Assembly: GCF_022747945.1 (NCBI RefSeq)
Contig: NZ_JALDST010000001.1
Span: 682,001 to 746,000, forward strand
Source: Micromonospora sp. R77
GTDB taxonomy: Bacteria; Actinomycetota; Actinomycetes; Mycobacteriales; Micromonosporaceae
Length of the DNA: 64,000 nt
Direction: 5' to 3'
A program made the translations under genes and the position numbers. Position 1 is the stretch's first letter. Each line of letters opens with the position of its first letter. Positions 26,053 to 35,306 of the stretch are shown piece by piece. Below the pieces are notes generated by a model that was given only the letters and a program-made list of their open reading frames with translations, was not told where the DNA came from and searched no databases.

Positions 26053-26068
26053 CCCGGCGCCGCGCCGC

Positions 26069-26455
26069 TCACCCGCCGTCGCGGGTCGCCCGGCGCACCG
26101 CCTCCGCCAGCGCCTCCGGGGTACGACCGACCAGCGCGCCGCCGTCGTCGAGCAGCAGGATCGGTCGCTGGATCAGTTCGGGGTGCGCCACCATCGCCGC
26201 GATCCAGCGCGGCTCCTCGGTGTCGTCCCGCGCCCAGTCGGCCATGCCGAGGGTGTCCGCCGCCGGCTCGCCGGTACGGCAGATGTCCCACGCGCGGGCG
26301 TCGAGCCGACGCAGCACCTCGGTCAGCTCGGCCGGGCCCGGCGGCTCCACCAGGTACGCCCGCAGCCGGTAGGGCACCCGTGCCTCGTCGAGGGTGCTCT
26401 GCACCCCGGAGCACTTCGAACAGCTCGGGTTGTGCCAGATCTCCATGCCCGGCAT
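26069..26455 (-). CDS. ArsC/Spx-family thioredoxin-fold protein (arsenate reductase-like)
   Basis: 128 residues of the ArsC family. The N-terminal motif EIWHNPSCSKC places two cysteines at NPSCSKC, the same CxxC-like arrangement as YffB/Spx/ArsC proteins. RTGEPAA and QRPILLLDDG match the later conserved blocks around the substrate-binding Arg. True arsenate reduction is not certain; no other ars gene is nearby, so a general thiol-disulfide role is equally possible. The start could also be the ATG three codons downstream (26446). Confidence 0.8.
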   Translation of the reverse strand: MPGMEIWHNPSCSKCSGVQSTLDEARVPYRLRAYLVEPPGPAELTEVLRRLDARAWDICRTGEPAADTLGMADWARDDTEEPRWIAAMVAHPELIQRPILLLDDGGALVGRTPEALAEAVRRATRDGG

Positions 26456-26481
26456 CGTCGCAGACCGTTCCCCGCGCGGCG

Positions 26482-26975
26482 TCAGCCCTTCCGGACCGTC
26501 TGCGCCCGGGTGGCGAGGTCGTCGAGCTGTCGGACGACCGTCTCGACCGGGGCGGAGGCGTCGATCTCGACGGTGGCGGTGGCCCGCAGCAGAGGCTCGA
26601 CGGTGGCCAGGTGCTCCAGCACGGCGGCCCGTTCCTCGGGCCGCTTGCCGTAGGGGTTGTTCGTTCTTCCGGCGATGCGCGCCAGGAGCACGTGGGCGGG
26701 GGCACTGAGCAGCATGACGTGATCGAAGCGCGGATAGAACTCACCCTGGTTGCTCTTGCAGCCGGCCACGAAGAGGCTGCCGTCGCGGTGGGCGGTGAGC
26801 AGCCCGTCGATGGCCTCGGCTCGCCAGATCCAGTCCGCGGTGCCGTCCGGCAACGTGACCCATCGGCTCCACTCGTCGGTGTCGGTGTCGACGACGCGGT
26901 GTCCTCTCGCGGCGAGAAGCGCAGCGCCGTCGACTTACCGGTCCCCGACATCCCCGTGACCAACACCTTCACCAC
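26482..26975 (-). pseudogene. Frameshifted AAA/adenylate-kinase-like P-loop protein
   Basis: From GTG 26975 the frame begins VKVLVTGMSGTGKSTALR, a good Walker A, and is then lost. In another frame the expected continuation LLAARGHRVVDTDTDEW..DGTADWIWRAEAI follows and stays open to 26482 (residues FVAGCKSNQGEFYPRFDHV, typical of shikimate/adenylate-kinase-like P-loop proteins in actinobacteria). One base is missing near 26920 between STAL and LLAARG. Everything else looks intact, so this may be a recent mutation or a base-calling error. If corrected, it encodes about 164 residues. The start is either of two adjacent GTG codons. Confidence 0.6.
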
Positions 26976-27173
26976 TCCCCAACCCTAGGCCCGCCCCCCG
27001 TCACCCCTTCCCGGCCCAGCTTTGCGTCACTTTCGGTGAGTACCGCTGTCATCGACCAGGCCCTCACGGAAAGTGACCGGTCGTGCTGCCGCTGGCTGGA
27101 CCGTCATCGCCGATGCGCTCTGCTGAGCTGCCCGAACGCGGTTTCGCGCCATCCCCTCGGCACCGCGCTCCGC

Positions 27174-27249
27174 TCCCTTTGCTCTGCAGCCACCGACGCA
27201 GCAGGTGACGCACGGTGCCTGCTGCGCGGATGGCTGCAGAGCAAAGGGA
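27174..27249. repeat. 76-bp palindromic repeat, copy B
   Basis: Arms 27174-27205 (beginning TCCCTTTGCTCTGCAGCC) and 27218-27249 are reverse complements except for three positions, with a 12-nt centre. This is exactly the geometry of copy A at 7535-7610. The left arm here matches the reverse complement of copy A's right arm at the variable positions (CACCGACGC), so copy B lies in inverted orientation. The 12-nt centres are unrelated. Confidence 0.85.
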
Positions 27250-27730
27250 CCGCATCGTGTGTCCGGCCGGCGCAGAGATGGTCACGTTTGGTGATCAGCT
27301 GGACCCGGTGCCACGGTCACGGCACGGCTCCCGGCACCCCTCCGCCTGTCCGGGCCCATGCGCCCATGGCGGACATCAGGGCCCCCGGCCGCCAGGCCGC
27401 CCCGGCCGTCACGCAATGGCGCACGGGGCTCGCGGCGCTCGCGGGGGCGCAGCCGGGCGATCTGCGTGGGCGTCATCCTGGCGAGCGGCGTAGATATCGA
27501 CACGCTGGGCGGTCTGCGAGGTTTGACGCCAGTCAGCATGCCGGAGCGGTGTATGGCGTTTCGTCCGGCCCGGGTGGGGCGCTGAGTTGCGGCTGAGGGC
27601 TTTGATGGCGGGCGTCCCGTGGTCGGGACCACCCGCCGGACGGAATCCGGGCGGGGTGCGGGTGGTTGTACCGGGCAGACCGTGTGGCATCCGGGCCCGC
27701 GCCGAGAACGCCGCCGGCGGGAATGACCGG

Positions 27731-27827
27731 CCACCGGCCGTCGTTACATCCCCGGACCGCGAACACCCGGTCCCGAGCCGGTGAGGTCGAGGGAATCACT
27801 CCCCGCCACCGGTCGTTACATCCCCGG
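27731..27827 (+). repeat. Direct repeat with GTCGTTACATCCCCGG core
   Basis: CCACCGGCCGTCGTTACATC (27731-27750) followed by CCCGG, and CCACCGGTCGTTACATCCCC (27806-27825) followed by GG, are two copies in the same direction, 75 bases apart. Each is preceded by GGGAAT. They lie 120-215 bases upstream of the C39-like protease gene and may be regulator sites or a duplicated promoter fragment. Confidence 0.5.
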
Positions 27828-27945
27828 GCCACCGAGCAGGTCGACCACGATCGCCGGACGCCCCGAGACTTTCCCCTTTCGCGGCACGACCGCATCCCCC
27901 GTCGCGGGTGCCGCGCAACCCCCGAATGGAAGGCGTGATCTGATC

Positions 27946-28599
27946 ATGGCTACCACTCTGCTGCGCAAGACCGTGCTCACCGCTGCCGGTATCGCCGCCA
28001 CCGCCGGTGGCATCGCCGGACCCGCCATCGCCGCCCAGGCCGCCCCCGCCGAGAAGGCCACGTCGTCGGTCACCACCGACCGCAAGGGTCACGGCGAGCG
28101 GGAGCTGAACGTCCGCTACGAGGCCCAGCCCAACTTCTACTACTGCGGCCCCGCCGCCACCCGTAACGCCCTGAGCGTCCTCGGCAAGAACATCGACGTC
28201 GACGCCATGGCCAAGGAGATGGGCACCACCGAGAACGGCACCAACAGCATCAACGACATCACCCCGGTGCTGAACAAGGAGACCGGCAAGCACTACCGGT
28301 CCGTCGAGATCCGGGACAGCAAGGCCGACGACAAGCAGACCGACACCCTGCGCGCCGACATCGTGCGTACCGTCGACGACGGCCGTGCCGTGGTCGCCAA
28401 CATCGCCGGCACCGCCACCGACACCGACGGCAACACCCACAGCTTCGAGGGTGGGCACTACATCAGCGTGGTGGGCTACCGCGACGGCGGGAAGATCGTG
28501 ACGATCGCCGACTCGGCCAACCCGGACCAGGCCGCCTACCGGATGAGCGTGGACAACCTCGCCGACTGGATCGCCACCCGCGGCTACAGCGCCTCCTGA
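27946..28599 (+). CDS. Secreted C39-like cysteine peptidase
   Basis: 217 residues with a signal peptide (about 1-33, ending AIAAQAAPA). The mature domain is a Peptidase_C39_2 papain-like fold: catalytic Cys67 in NFYYCGPAATRNAL, His171 in GGHYISVVGY and Asp189 in VTIADSAN. Unlike ABC-transporter C39 domains it stands alone and is exported, so it should cleave extracellular peptides or act as a bacteriocin-like or developmental protease. ATG 27946 follows GAAGGCGTGATC. A single gene with its own terminator at 28610-28644. Confidence 0.85.
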   Translation: MATTLLRKTVLTAAGIAATAGGIAGPAIAAQAAPAEKATSSVTTDRKGHGERELNVRYEAQPNFYYCGPAATRNALSVLGKNIDVDAMAKEMGTTENGTNSINDITPVLNKETGKHYRSVEIRDSKADDKQTDTLRADIVRTVDDGRAVVANIAGTATDTDGNTHSFEGGHYISVVGYRDGGKIVTIADSANPDQAAYRMSVDNLADWIATRGYSAS

Positions 28600-28609
28600 C
28601 CGGACAACC

Positions 28610-28644
28610 GAAAGGGCCGTCCCCATCACGGGGACGGCCCTTTC
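28610..28644. terminator. Bidirectional terminator
   Basis: A perfect 15-bp stem, GAAAGGGCCGTCCCC with GGGGACGGCCCTTTC, and a 5-nt loop, between the convergent C39-like (stop 28599) and DedA (stop 28674) genes. Confidence 0.85.
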
Positions 28645-28673
28645 GTCAACTGTCGGGCCGGGCAGCTGGAAGG

Positions 28674-29336
28674 TCAGCGGTCGGTGCCGGCCTGCACCGG
28701 TTCGGCCTCGTCGGCCGGCTCCGGCGCTTCGAAATGGCGGGCCCGGCGGCGCAGCCACCAGGTGCTGGCCAGCCCGGCGACCACGGCCAGCGCCAGCCCG
28801 GCCCAGGAGATGTCCTTGAGCCAGTGCTCGGCCGCCCGACCGACGCTGAACAGCAGGTAGGTGGTGCCGAACGCCCAGACCAGGCCGCCGGCCGCGTTCG
28901 CCAGCAGAAACCGGCGGTACGGCACGTGCAGCGCACCGGCGAGCGGCCCGGCGAGGATCCGCAGCAGCGCCACGAACCGGCCGAAGAAGACAGCCCACAC
29001 GCCGTGCCGGGCGAAGCTCTGTTCGGCGCGGGCGAGTTGGGCGGGGCCGAGATGTCGGGGGAAGCGCCGGCCCAGCCGGGCCAGCAGTGGGCGACCGCCC
29101 CGGCGGCCGATCGCGTACCCGATGGAGTCGCCGACGATGGCGCCGGCCGCGGCGGCGGTGGCGACCCAGTGCGGTTCGACCACGCCGGTGGCGGCGAGCA
29201 GGGCGGAGCTGACCAGGACGATCTCGCCGGGCAGTGGCACGCCCATGCTCTCCACGCCGATCACCGCGGCGACGATCAGATAGACGACGCCCGGCGGCAG
29301 CGCGGAGAGCCAGTGCTGTACGTCGACCACCGCCAC
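28674..29336 (-). CDS. DedA-family membrane protein
   Basis: 220 residues of the DedA/SNARE-associated family. The hallmark segments are ESMGVPLPGEIVLVSSALLAATG near the N-terminus and FARHGVWAVFFGRFVALLRILAGPLAGALHVPYRRFLLAN in the middle, including the conserved G-R-F-x-P/A-x-R-x-x-x-x-x-x-A-G pattern. Four to five hydrophobic helices. DedA proteins are proposed half-transporters, some flipping undecaprenyl phosphate or phospholipids; the substrate is not predictable here. It begins 222 bases from the divergent secreted-protein gene. Confidence 0.9.
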   Translation of the reverse strand: MAVVDVQHWLSALPPGVVYLIVAAVIGVESMGVPLPGEIVLVSSALLAATGVVEPHWVATAAAAGAIVGDSIGYAIGRRGGRPLLARLGRRFPRHLGPAQLARAEQSFARHGVWAVFFGRFVALLRILAGPLAGALHVPYRRFLLANAAGGLVWAFGTTYLLFSVGRAAEHWLKDISWAGLALAVVAGLASTWWLRRRARHFEAPEPADEAEPVQAGTDR

Positions 29337-29558
29337 CCCTTTCCGGTCCGACCTCGAACCCTACCCTCGGCGCGACGTCGGGGCCGCCCGCTCGTGGCGA
29401 ACGGGTGTCGCGCAGCAGCGGCACGCCCACGTCCGCCTATAGCGAGGGCTTATGACACCCCACCAAGTATTGATTTCTCTCGTTGTCCCGGCTGTCCGAT
29501 CCTGGGACCACTCCCGTCCTCCACCCGCCACAGTCGGGTACGGCGTGAAAGGTCCCCC

Positions 29559-30206
29559 ATGATCAGTTCTTCGCTCCGATGGTCACCACGCGGCCGCCTG
29601 CTCACGGTCCTGGCCGCCGTGGTCACCGCCCTCGCCACGGTCGCCTCCACGGTCCTGCCGGCCACGCCCGCCCGGGCCGATTTCGGCATCTCCTGCGGCT
29701 TCCTGACCACCACCGACGGCTGGCGCAACTGCGAGACGTGGCTGAACGGCGACCGGGAGATCAACGACATCGAGCCCTACTTCGCCTGGGTCCACCTCGG
29801 TGACAAGGTCTCCTACAAGAAGCAGGCGACCACCAACAACGTCGGTCGGATCTTCGTCAGCGGCAACTCCTCCTCGTGCAGCGGATACGGGATCACCGAC
29901 GACACGCCTGTCAAGGTGACCCAGATCGACACCTTCACCTTCAGCACCATCGGGTTCGGCTTCACCGTCAACCCGTCGACCTCGTCGGGGACGATCAACG
30001 TCACGGCGGGTGGCACCAGCGTCAGCTTCACCAACGTCCATGACCGGGGCAGCTGCGTCCAGCACAACTACGGCATCGAGTTCCTCCCCACCGGCCTCGG
30101 GGTGGTCTGGTCCATGGCGCACAGCACGACGACCACCTTCGACTGGGGCGGTGGCCGCAGCTGGACGGTCGGCACGTACGACACCACGAGGTTCCCGGGC
30201 GTCTGA
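29559..30206 (+). CDS. Secreted protein of unknown function
   Basis: 215 residues from ATG 29559, preceded by GAAAGG. The signal peptide covers about residues 1-40 (RRR-poor, RGRLLTVLAAVVTALATVAS then PARADFG). The mature part starts DFGISCGFLTTTDGWRNCETW, has four Cys (likely two disulfides) and is rich in Thr, Ser, Gly and aromatic residues, which suggests a beta-rich extracellular fold. I do not recognise the family. It overlaps, on the opposite strand, the long open 3' extension of the LysR gene; signal peptide, ribosome-binding site and composition make this one the more believable gene here. Confidence 0.65.
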   Translation: MISSSLRWSPRGRLLTVLAAVVTALATVASTVLPATPARADFGISCGFLTTTDGWRNCETWLNGDREINDIEPYFAWVHLGDKVSYKKQATTNNVGRIFVSGNSSSCSGYGITDDTPVKVTQIDTFTFSTIGFGFTVNPSTSSGTINVTAGGTSVSFTNVHDRGSCVQHNYGIEFLPTGLGVVWSMAHSTTTTFDWGGGRSWTVGTYDTTRFPGV

Positions 30207-31241
30207 GCCGCCGCGGGCCACCCCGACCTCCACCGTCGGGGGCCGGGTGACCGTTCCCGTCGTCGCTGACGCGGCGGCGGGAACGATCGCGGGGTCGGCG
30301 TCGCCGGGAACAGCCGTCTGGTGCCGCCGGGCGAGCAGCGTCCGGGCGTACTCCGGGTTGTTGGCCAGGGCCGCGTCGAGGTAGCGCCGCCGCATCAGGT
30401 CGGCCAGCACGACGACCAGCTCGTGGGCCACCTCGCCGGTGGACCAGATCAGCCGGAGGGTCCGTTCCACCGGGTCGACCAGGGGACGCTGGACGTAGTG
30501 CGGACTGCCGAGGTTGATCGGCGATCCCAGGGTGACGCAGCCATGATCGGCGATCATGTATTCGATGGCGGTGCCGTCGGTGGCGGCGTGGCGTACGCGG
30601 GGCTCGAACCCGGCGCTGCGGCACGCTTCGACGACGAACCGGCGCAGCCGTTGCCCGGTCGGGCGGAGCACCCACGGGTCGCCGGCCAGCTCGGCCAGGG
30701 CGACCGCGGGCGCCTCGGCCAGCCGGTGCGAGCGGGGCAGCACCACCCAGATCGGCTCCCGGTCCAGCACGACCGAGCCCAGTCCGTCCAGCGGCAGCGG
30801 GGCCGCCTCGAAGTCGTAGACCTGGGCGGCGTGCCGCTGGCCGGCCCGGATCTGCGCGACGCTGCGTTCGGACAGCTCCACCGCCACGTCGAAGTCCGTC
30901 GTCGGGAGGAGTCGCCGCAGCGGGCCGAGGATCCGGGTCAGCGCCGGCGCCTCCGCGCCGAAGCGGAACGTCGTCGGGCCGCCGCCGGCCATCACCCGGT
31001 CCACCTCCGTCAGGTCGAACACCACCCGCTCGGCGAGGGGCAGCAGTCGACGGCCCGCCTCGGTGAGGCGGACCATCCGGGTGGTGCGTTCGAACAGCGT
31101 CAGCCCGAAATGCCGTTCGAGCCGCTTGACGTGGGCCGTCACCGCCGGTTGCGTGAGCCCGAGGAAGAGGGCAGCCCGGCTGAAGCTCTTCGATCGGGCC
31201 ACCGCCAGGAACACTCGCAGCTGTCGGATCTCCAGTTCCAA
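29583..31241 (-). CDS. LysR-family regulator with unusually long open 3' extension
   Basis: The first ~315 residues are a normal LysR regulator: winged-helix N-terminus (LEIRQLRVFLAVARSKSFS..LTQPAVTAHVKRLERHFG), then the substrate-binding domain ending near LANNPEYARTLLARRHQ. A typical LysR would stop around 30290, but no stop occurs in this frame until 29583, giving 552 residues. The last ~220 residues (Asp/Val/Gly-rich) are the antisense of the secreted gene at 29559-30206 and look like a shadow, not a domain. Either the stop was lost or the family end is simply not marked by a stop. ATG 31241 diverges from acnA (246-base gap). Confidence 0.75.
   Translation of the reverse strand: MELEIRQLRVFLAVARSKSFSRAALFLGLTQPAVTAHVKRLERHFGLTLFERTTRMVRLTEAGRRLLPLAERVVFDLTEVDRVMAGGGPTTFRFGAEAPALTRILGPLRRLLPTTDFDVAVELSERSVAQIRAGQRHAAQVYDFEAAPLPLDGLGSVVLDREPIWVVLPRSHRLAEAPAVALAELAGDPWVLRPTGQRLRRFVVEACRSAGFEPRVRHAATDGTAIEYMIADHGCVTLGSPINLGSPHYVQRPLVDPVERTLRLIWSTGEVAHELVVVLADLMRRRYLDAALANNPEYARTLLARRHQTAVPGDADPAIVPAAASATTGTVTRPPTVEVGVARGGSDAREPRGVVRADRPAAATAPVEGGRRAVRHGPDHPEAGGEELDAVVVLDAAAPVMDVGEADAGATRRDVDRPRRGRRVDGEAEPDGAEGEGVDLGHLDRRVVGDPVSAARGGVAADEDPTDVVGGRLLLVGDLVTEVDPGEVGLDVVDLPVAVQPRLAVAPAVGGGQEAAGDAEIGPGGRGRQDRGGDRGEGGDHGGQDREQAAAW
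30252..30285. terminator. Probable bidirectional hairpin
   Basis: CGTTCCCGTCGTCGC pairs with GCGGCGGCGGGAACG around a TGAC loop, with two G:U-type positions. It lies 46 bases after the stop of the secreted-protein gene and at the point where LysR homology ends, as expected of a terminator between convergent genes. Confidence 0.6.
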
Positions 31242-31349
31242 CCGGTCGCCTCCGTCCGACCGCGGGCCCCTCCGCGAGCCGACGGGTCATCGCCTCCGCC
31301 GACGCCTACATAGTGCACCACGAATGTGTCTCACCCGTGGGGCCCGAAC

Positions 31350-31378
31350 TTGCGTCGATAGCAAGACGGACGTACGGT
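31350..31378 (+). promoter_or_regulatory. Likely acnA promoter
   Basis: TTGCGT (31350-31355) and TACGGT (31373-31378) separated by 17 bases match an actinobacterial housekeeping -35/-10 pair (TTGnnn, TAnnnT). Transcription would begin near 31385, giving a leader of about 100 bases before the GTG. The -10 box lies inside the 18-bp element shared with acnR. Confidence 0.5.
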
Positions 31379-31380
31379 TT
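31363..31380 (+). promoter_or_regulatory. Candidate AcnR operator at acnA
   Basis: AAGACGGACGTACGGTTT matches the palindromic element upstream of the AcnR homologue (51438-51455) at 16 of 18 positions, including an identical 11-mer ACGTACGGTTT. It covers the proposed acnA -10 box, so a bound repressor would block RNA polymerase. The assignment rests on AcnR repressing aconitase genes in Corynebacterium. Confidence 0.55.
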
Positions 31381-31487
31381 TGTTGAACGAGAATCGGCGG
31401 TAAGTGTCACCTAACCGGGGCGTCGTCCCGGCCGGTGCGACAGACTGCTCAGGACTACTCACGGTCGCTGGTGTGAAGGAGTACGAC

Positions 31488-34328
<2,841 letters not shown>

Positions 34329-34339
34329 CGTACCCGAAG

Positions 34340-34375
34340 AAGGGCCCCTTCCCGCGACGGCGGGGAGGGGCCCTT
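34340..34375. terminator. Bidirectional terminator after acnA
   Basis: A 16-bp stem AAGGGCCCCTTCCCGC / GCGGGGAGGGGCCCTT with one G:U pair and a GACG loop, between acnA (stop 34328) and the convergent TetR gene (stop 34410). Confidence 0.85.
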
Positions 34376-34409
34376 CGGCGTTTCCGGCGGCGGGCGCCGT
34401 CGGCCCGGG

Positions 34410-35183
34410 TCAGCGCGCCCCGTCGGGCCCGGCGGAGCGGGACCGGACCAGCGCCTCGATGCCGTCCAGGATCCGTTCCAGCCCGAAGACGAAGTCCGCG
34501 TCGGGGTCGTCCGGCTCGCCCTCCATGTCCCCGCCGGCCATCAGCTCGCTGACCTCGGGGAACCGGGCCGGGTCGACGACCTTGGCGAGCCGCCGCCCGT
34601 ACGTCGTCATGGCCTCCTCGGCGGTCGAGCCGGCGGCCTGCGCGACGGCCTGGATGTCGAGGGTGACGGTCGCCCAGTACCGCACGTAGCCGCTGACCAG
34701 CAGCACGGTGGCGACCTTCTCCTGCCCGCCGAGTCCGGTCGGGCGGAGCACCACCAGCGCCTGCTCCATCCAGGCGATCTGGTTGGGCAGGATCGGTGGC
34801 GAGCCGACCGACACGTGCCGCAGCCAGGGGTGCCGCCGGAAGCCGGCCAGCTCGCCCCGGGCCCACCGGCGCAGCCCCTCGCGCCAGGTGACCTCGGGGC
34901 CGGGCGTCGGGCCGGGCGGCCCGAAGGCCACGTCGGTCATCAGGTCCAGCAGTTCGGTCTTCGCGGCGACGTACCGGTAGAGCGACATCGGGGCGGTGCC
35001 CAGCTCCTTGGCGACCCGGCCCATCGAGACCGCGGCGAGGCCGTCCGCCTCGGCGACGGCGATCGCGGCGCGGACGATCCGGTCCAGGCTGAGCCCGCGC
35101 TTCGGTCCTCTGGTGGGCCGTTCCCGCAGCCCCCAGGCGGCTTCGAGGCTCGCCGGCAGTCCGCTGTCGCTGTCGTCTTTCAT
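34410..35183 (-). CDS. TetR-family repressor of the adjacent efflux pump
   Basis: 257 residues. The HTH region is LDRIVRAAIAVAEADGLAAVSMGRVAKELGTAPMSLYRYVAAKTELLDLM (residues ~30-80), followed by a TetR C-terminal all-helical ligand domain of the TetR_C_11/TcmR-like type. It diverges from an MFS drug transporter, with two tandem 19-bp palindromes in the 123-base gap, so it very likely represses the pump and itself until a drug-like ligand binds. ATG 35183 precedes MKDDSDSGLP. Confidence 0.92.
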   Translation of the reverse strand: MKDDSDSGLPASLEAAWGLRERPTRGPKRGLSLDRIVRAAIAVAEADGLAAVSMGRVAKELGTAPMSLYRYVAAKTELLDLMTDVAFGPPGPTPGPEVTWREGLRRWARGELAGFRRHPWLRHVSVGSPPILPNQIAWMEQALVVLRPTGLGGQEKVATVLLVSGYVRYWATVTLDIQAVAQAAGSTAEEAMTTYGRRLAKVVDPARFPEVSELMAGGDMEGEPDDPDADFVFGLERILDGIEALVRSRSAGPDGAR

Positions 35184-35220
35184 CGCTCCGCTTCCCGTCG
35201 CTTGACTGCCCATCCTATTA

Positions 35221-35260
35221 CTGCGTATAACGTACGCAGAACCGCGTACGGCATACGCAG
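35221..35260. promoter_or_regulatory. Two tandem TetR operators
   Basis: CTGCGTATAACGTACGCAG (35221-35239) is a palindrome with 7-nt arms. CCGCGTACGGCATACGCAG (35242-35260), read on the other strand, matches it at 16 of 19 positions (CTGCGTATnnCGTACGCrG). Centres are 21 bases apart, two helical turns, so two dimers could bind on the same face. They lie between the TetR and MFS start codons. Confidence 0.75.
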
Positions 35261-35306
35261 TTAACGGGTCGCGGTGGCGCGGCTCCCGACAAGAGGAGGT
35301 GGCCGC

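Larger units (their letters stand above)
26976..27945. other. ~970-base gene-poor region
   Basis: No open frame here has convincing coding character; those present are Arg/Pro-rich, overlap each other on both strands and carry no known motif. The region holds the 76-bp palindromic repeat (27174-27249) and a direct repeat (27731-27827) upstream of the C39-like gene. Parts (for example around 27480-27600, with several ATA/GAT-rich triplets) are less GC-rich than the neighbours. It could be a decayed gene or an insertion scar; nothing identifies the source. Confidence 0.5.

Noticed and set aside
27036..27596. 186-residue open frame across copy B of the palindromic repeat
   Set aside because: The part through the repeat encodes the same peptide pattern (LCSAA..GWLQSKG) as the copy A region, so the frame follows the repeat rather than a gene; no ribosome-binding site.
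27533..27895. Repeated peptide RGCNDxRWxxVIP on the minus strand
   Set aside because: It is produced by the direct DNA repeat at 27731-27827 and has no start or other coding sign.
30590..30640. tRNA T-arm-like sequence GGCTCGAACCCGG
   Set aside because: Lies inside the LysR coding region and no cloverleaf with acceptor and anticodon stems can be drawn around it.
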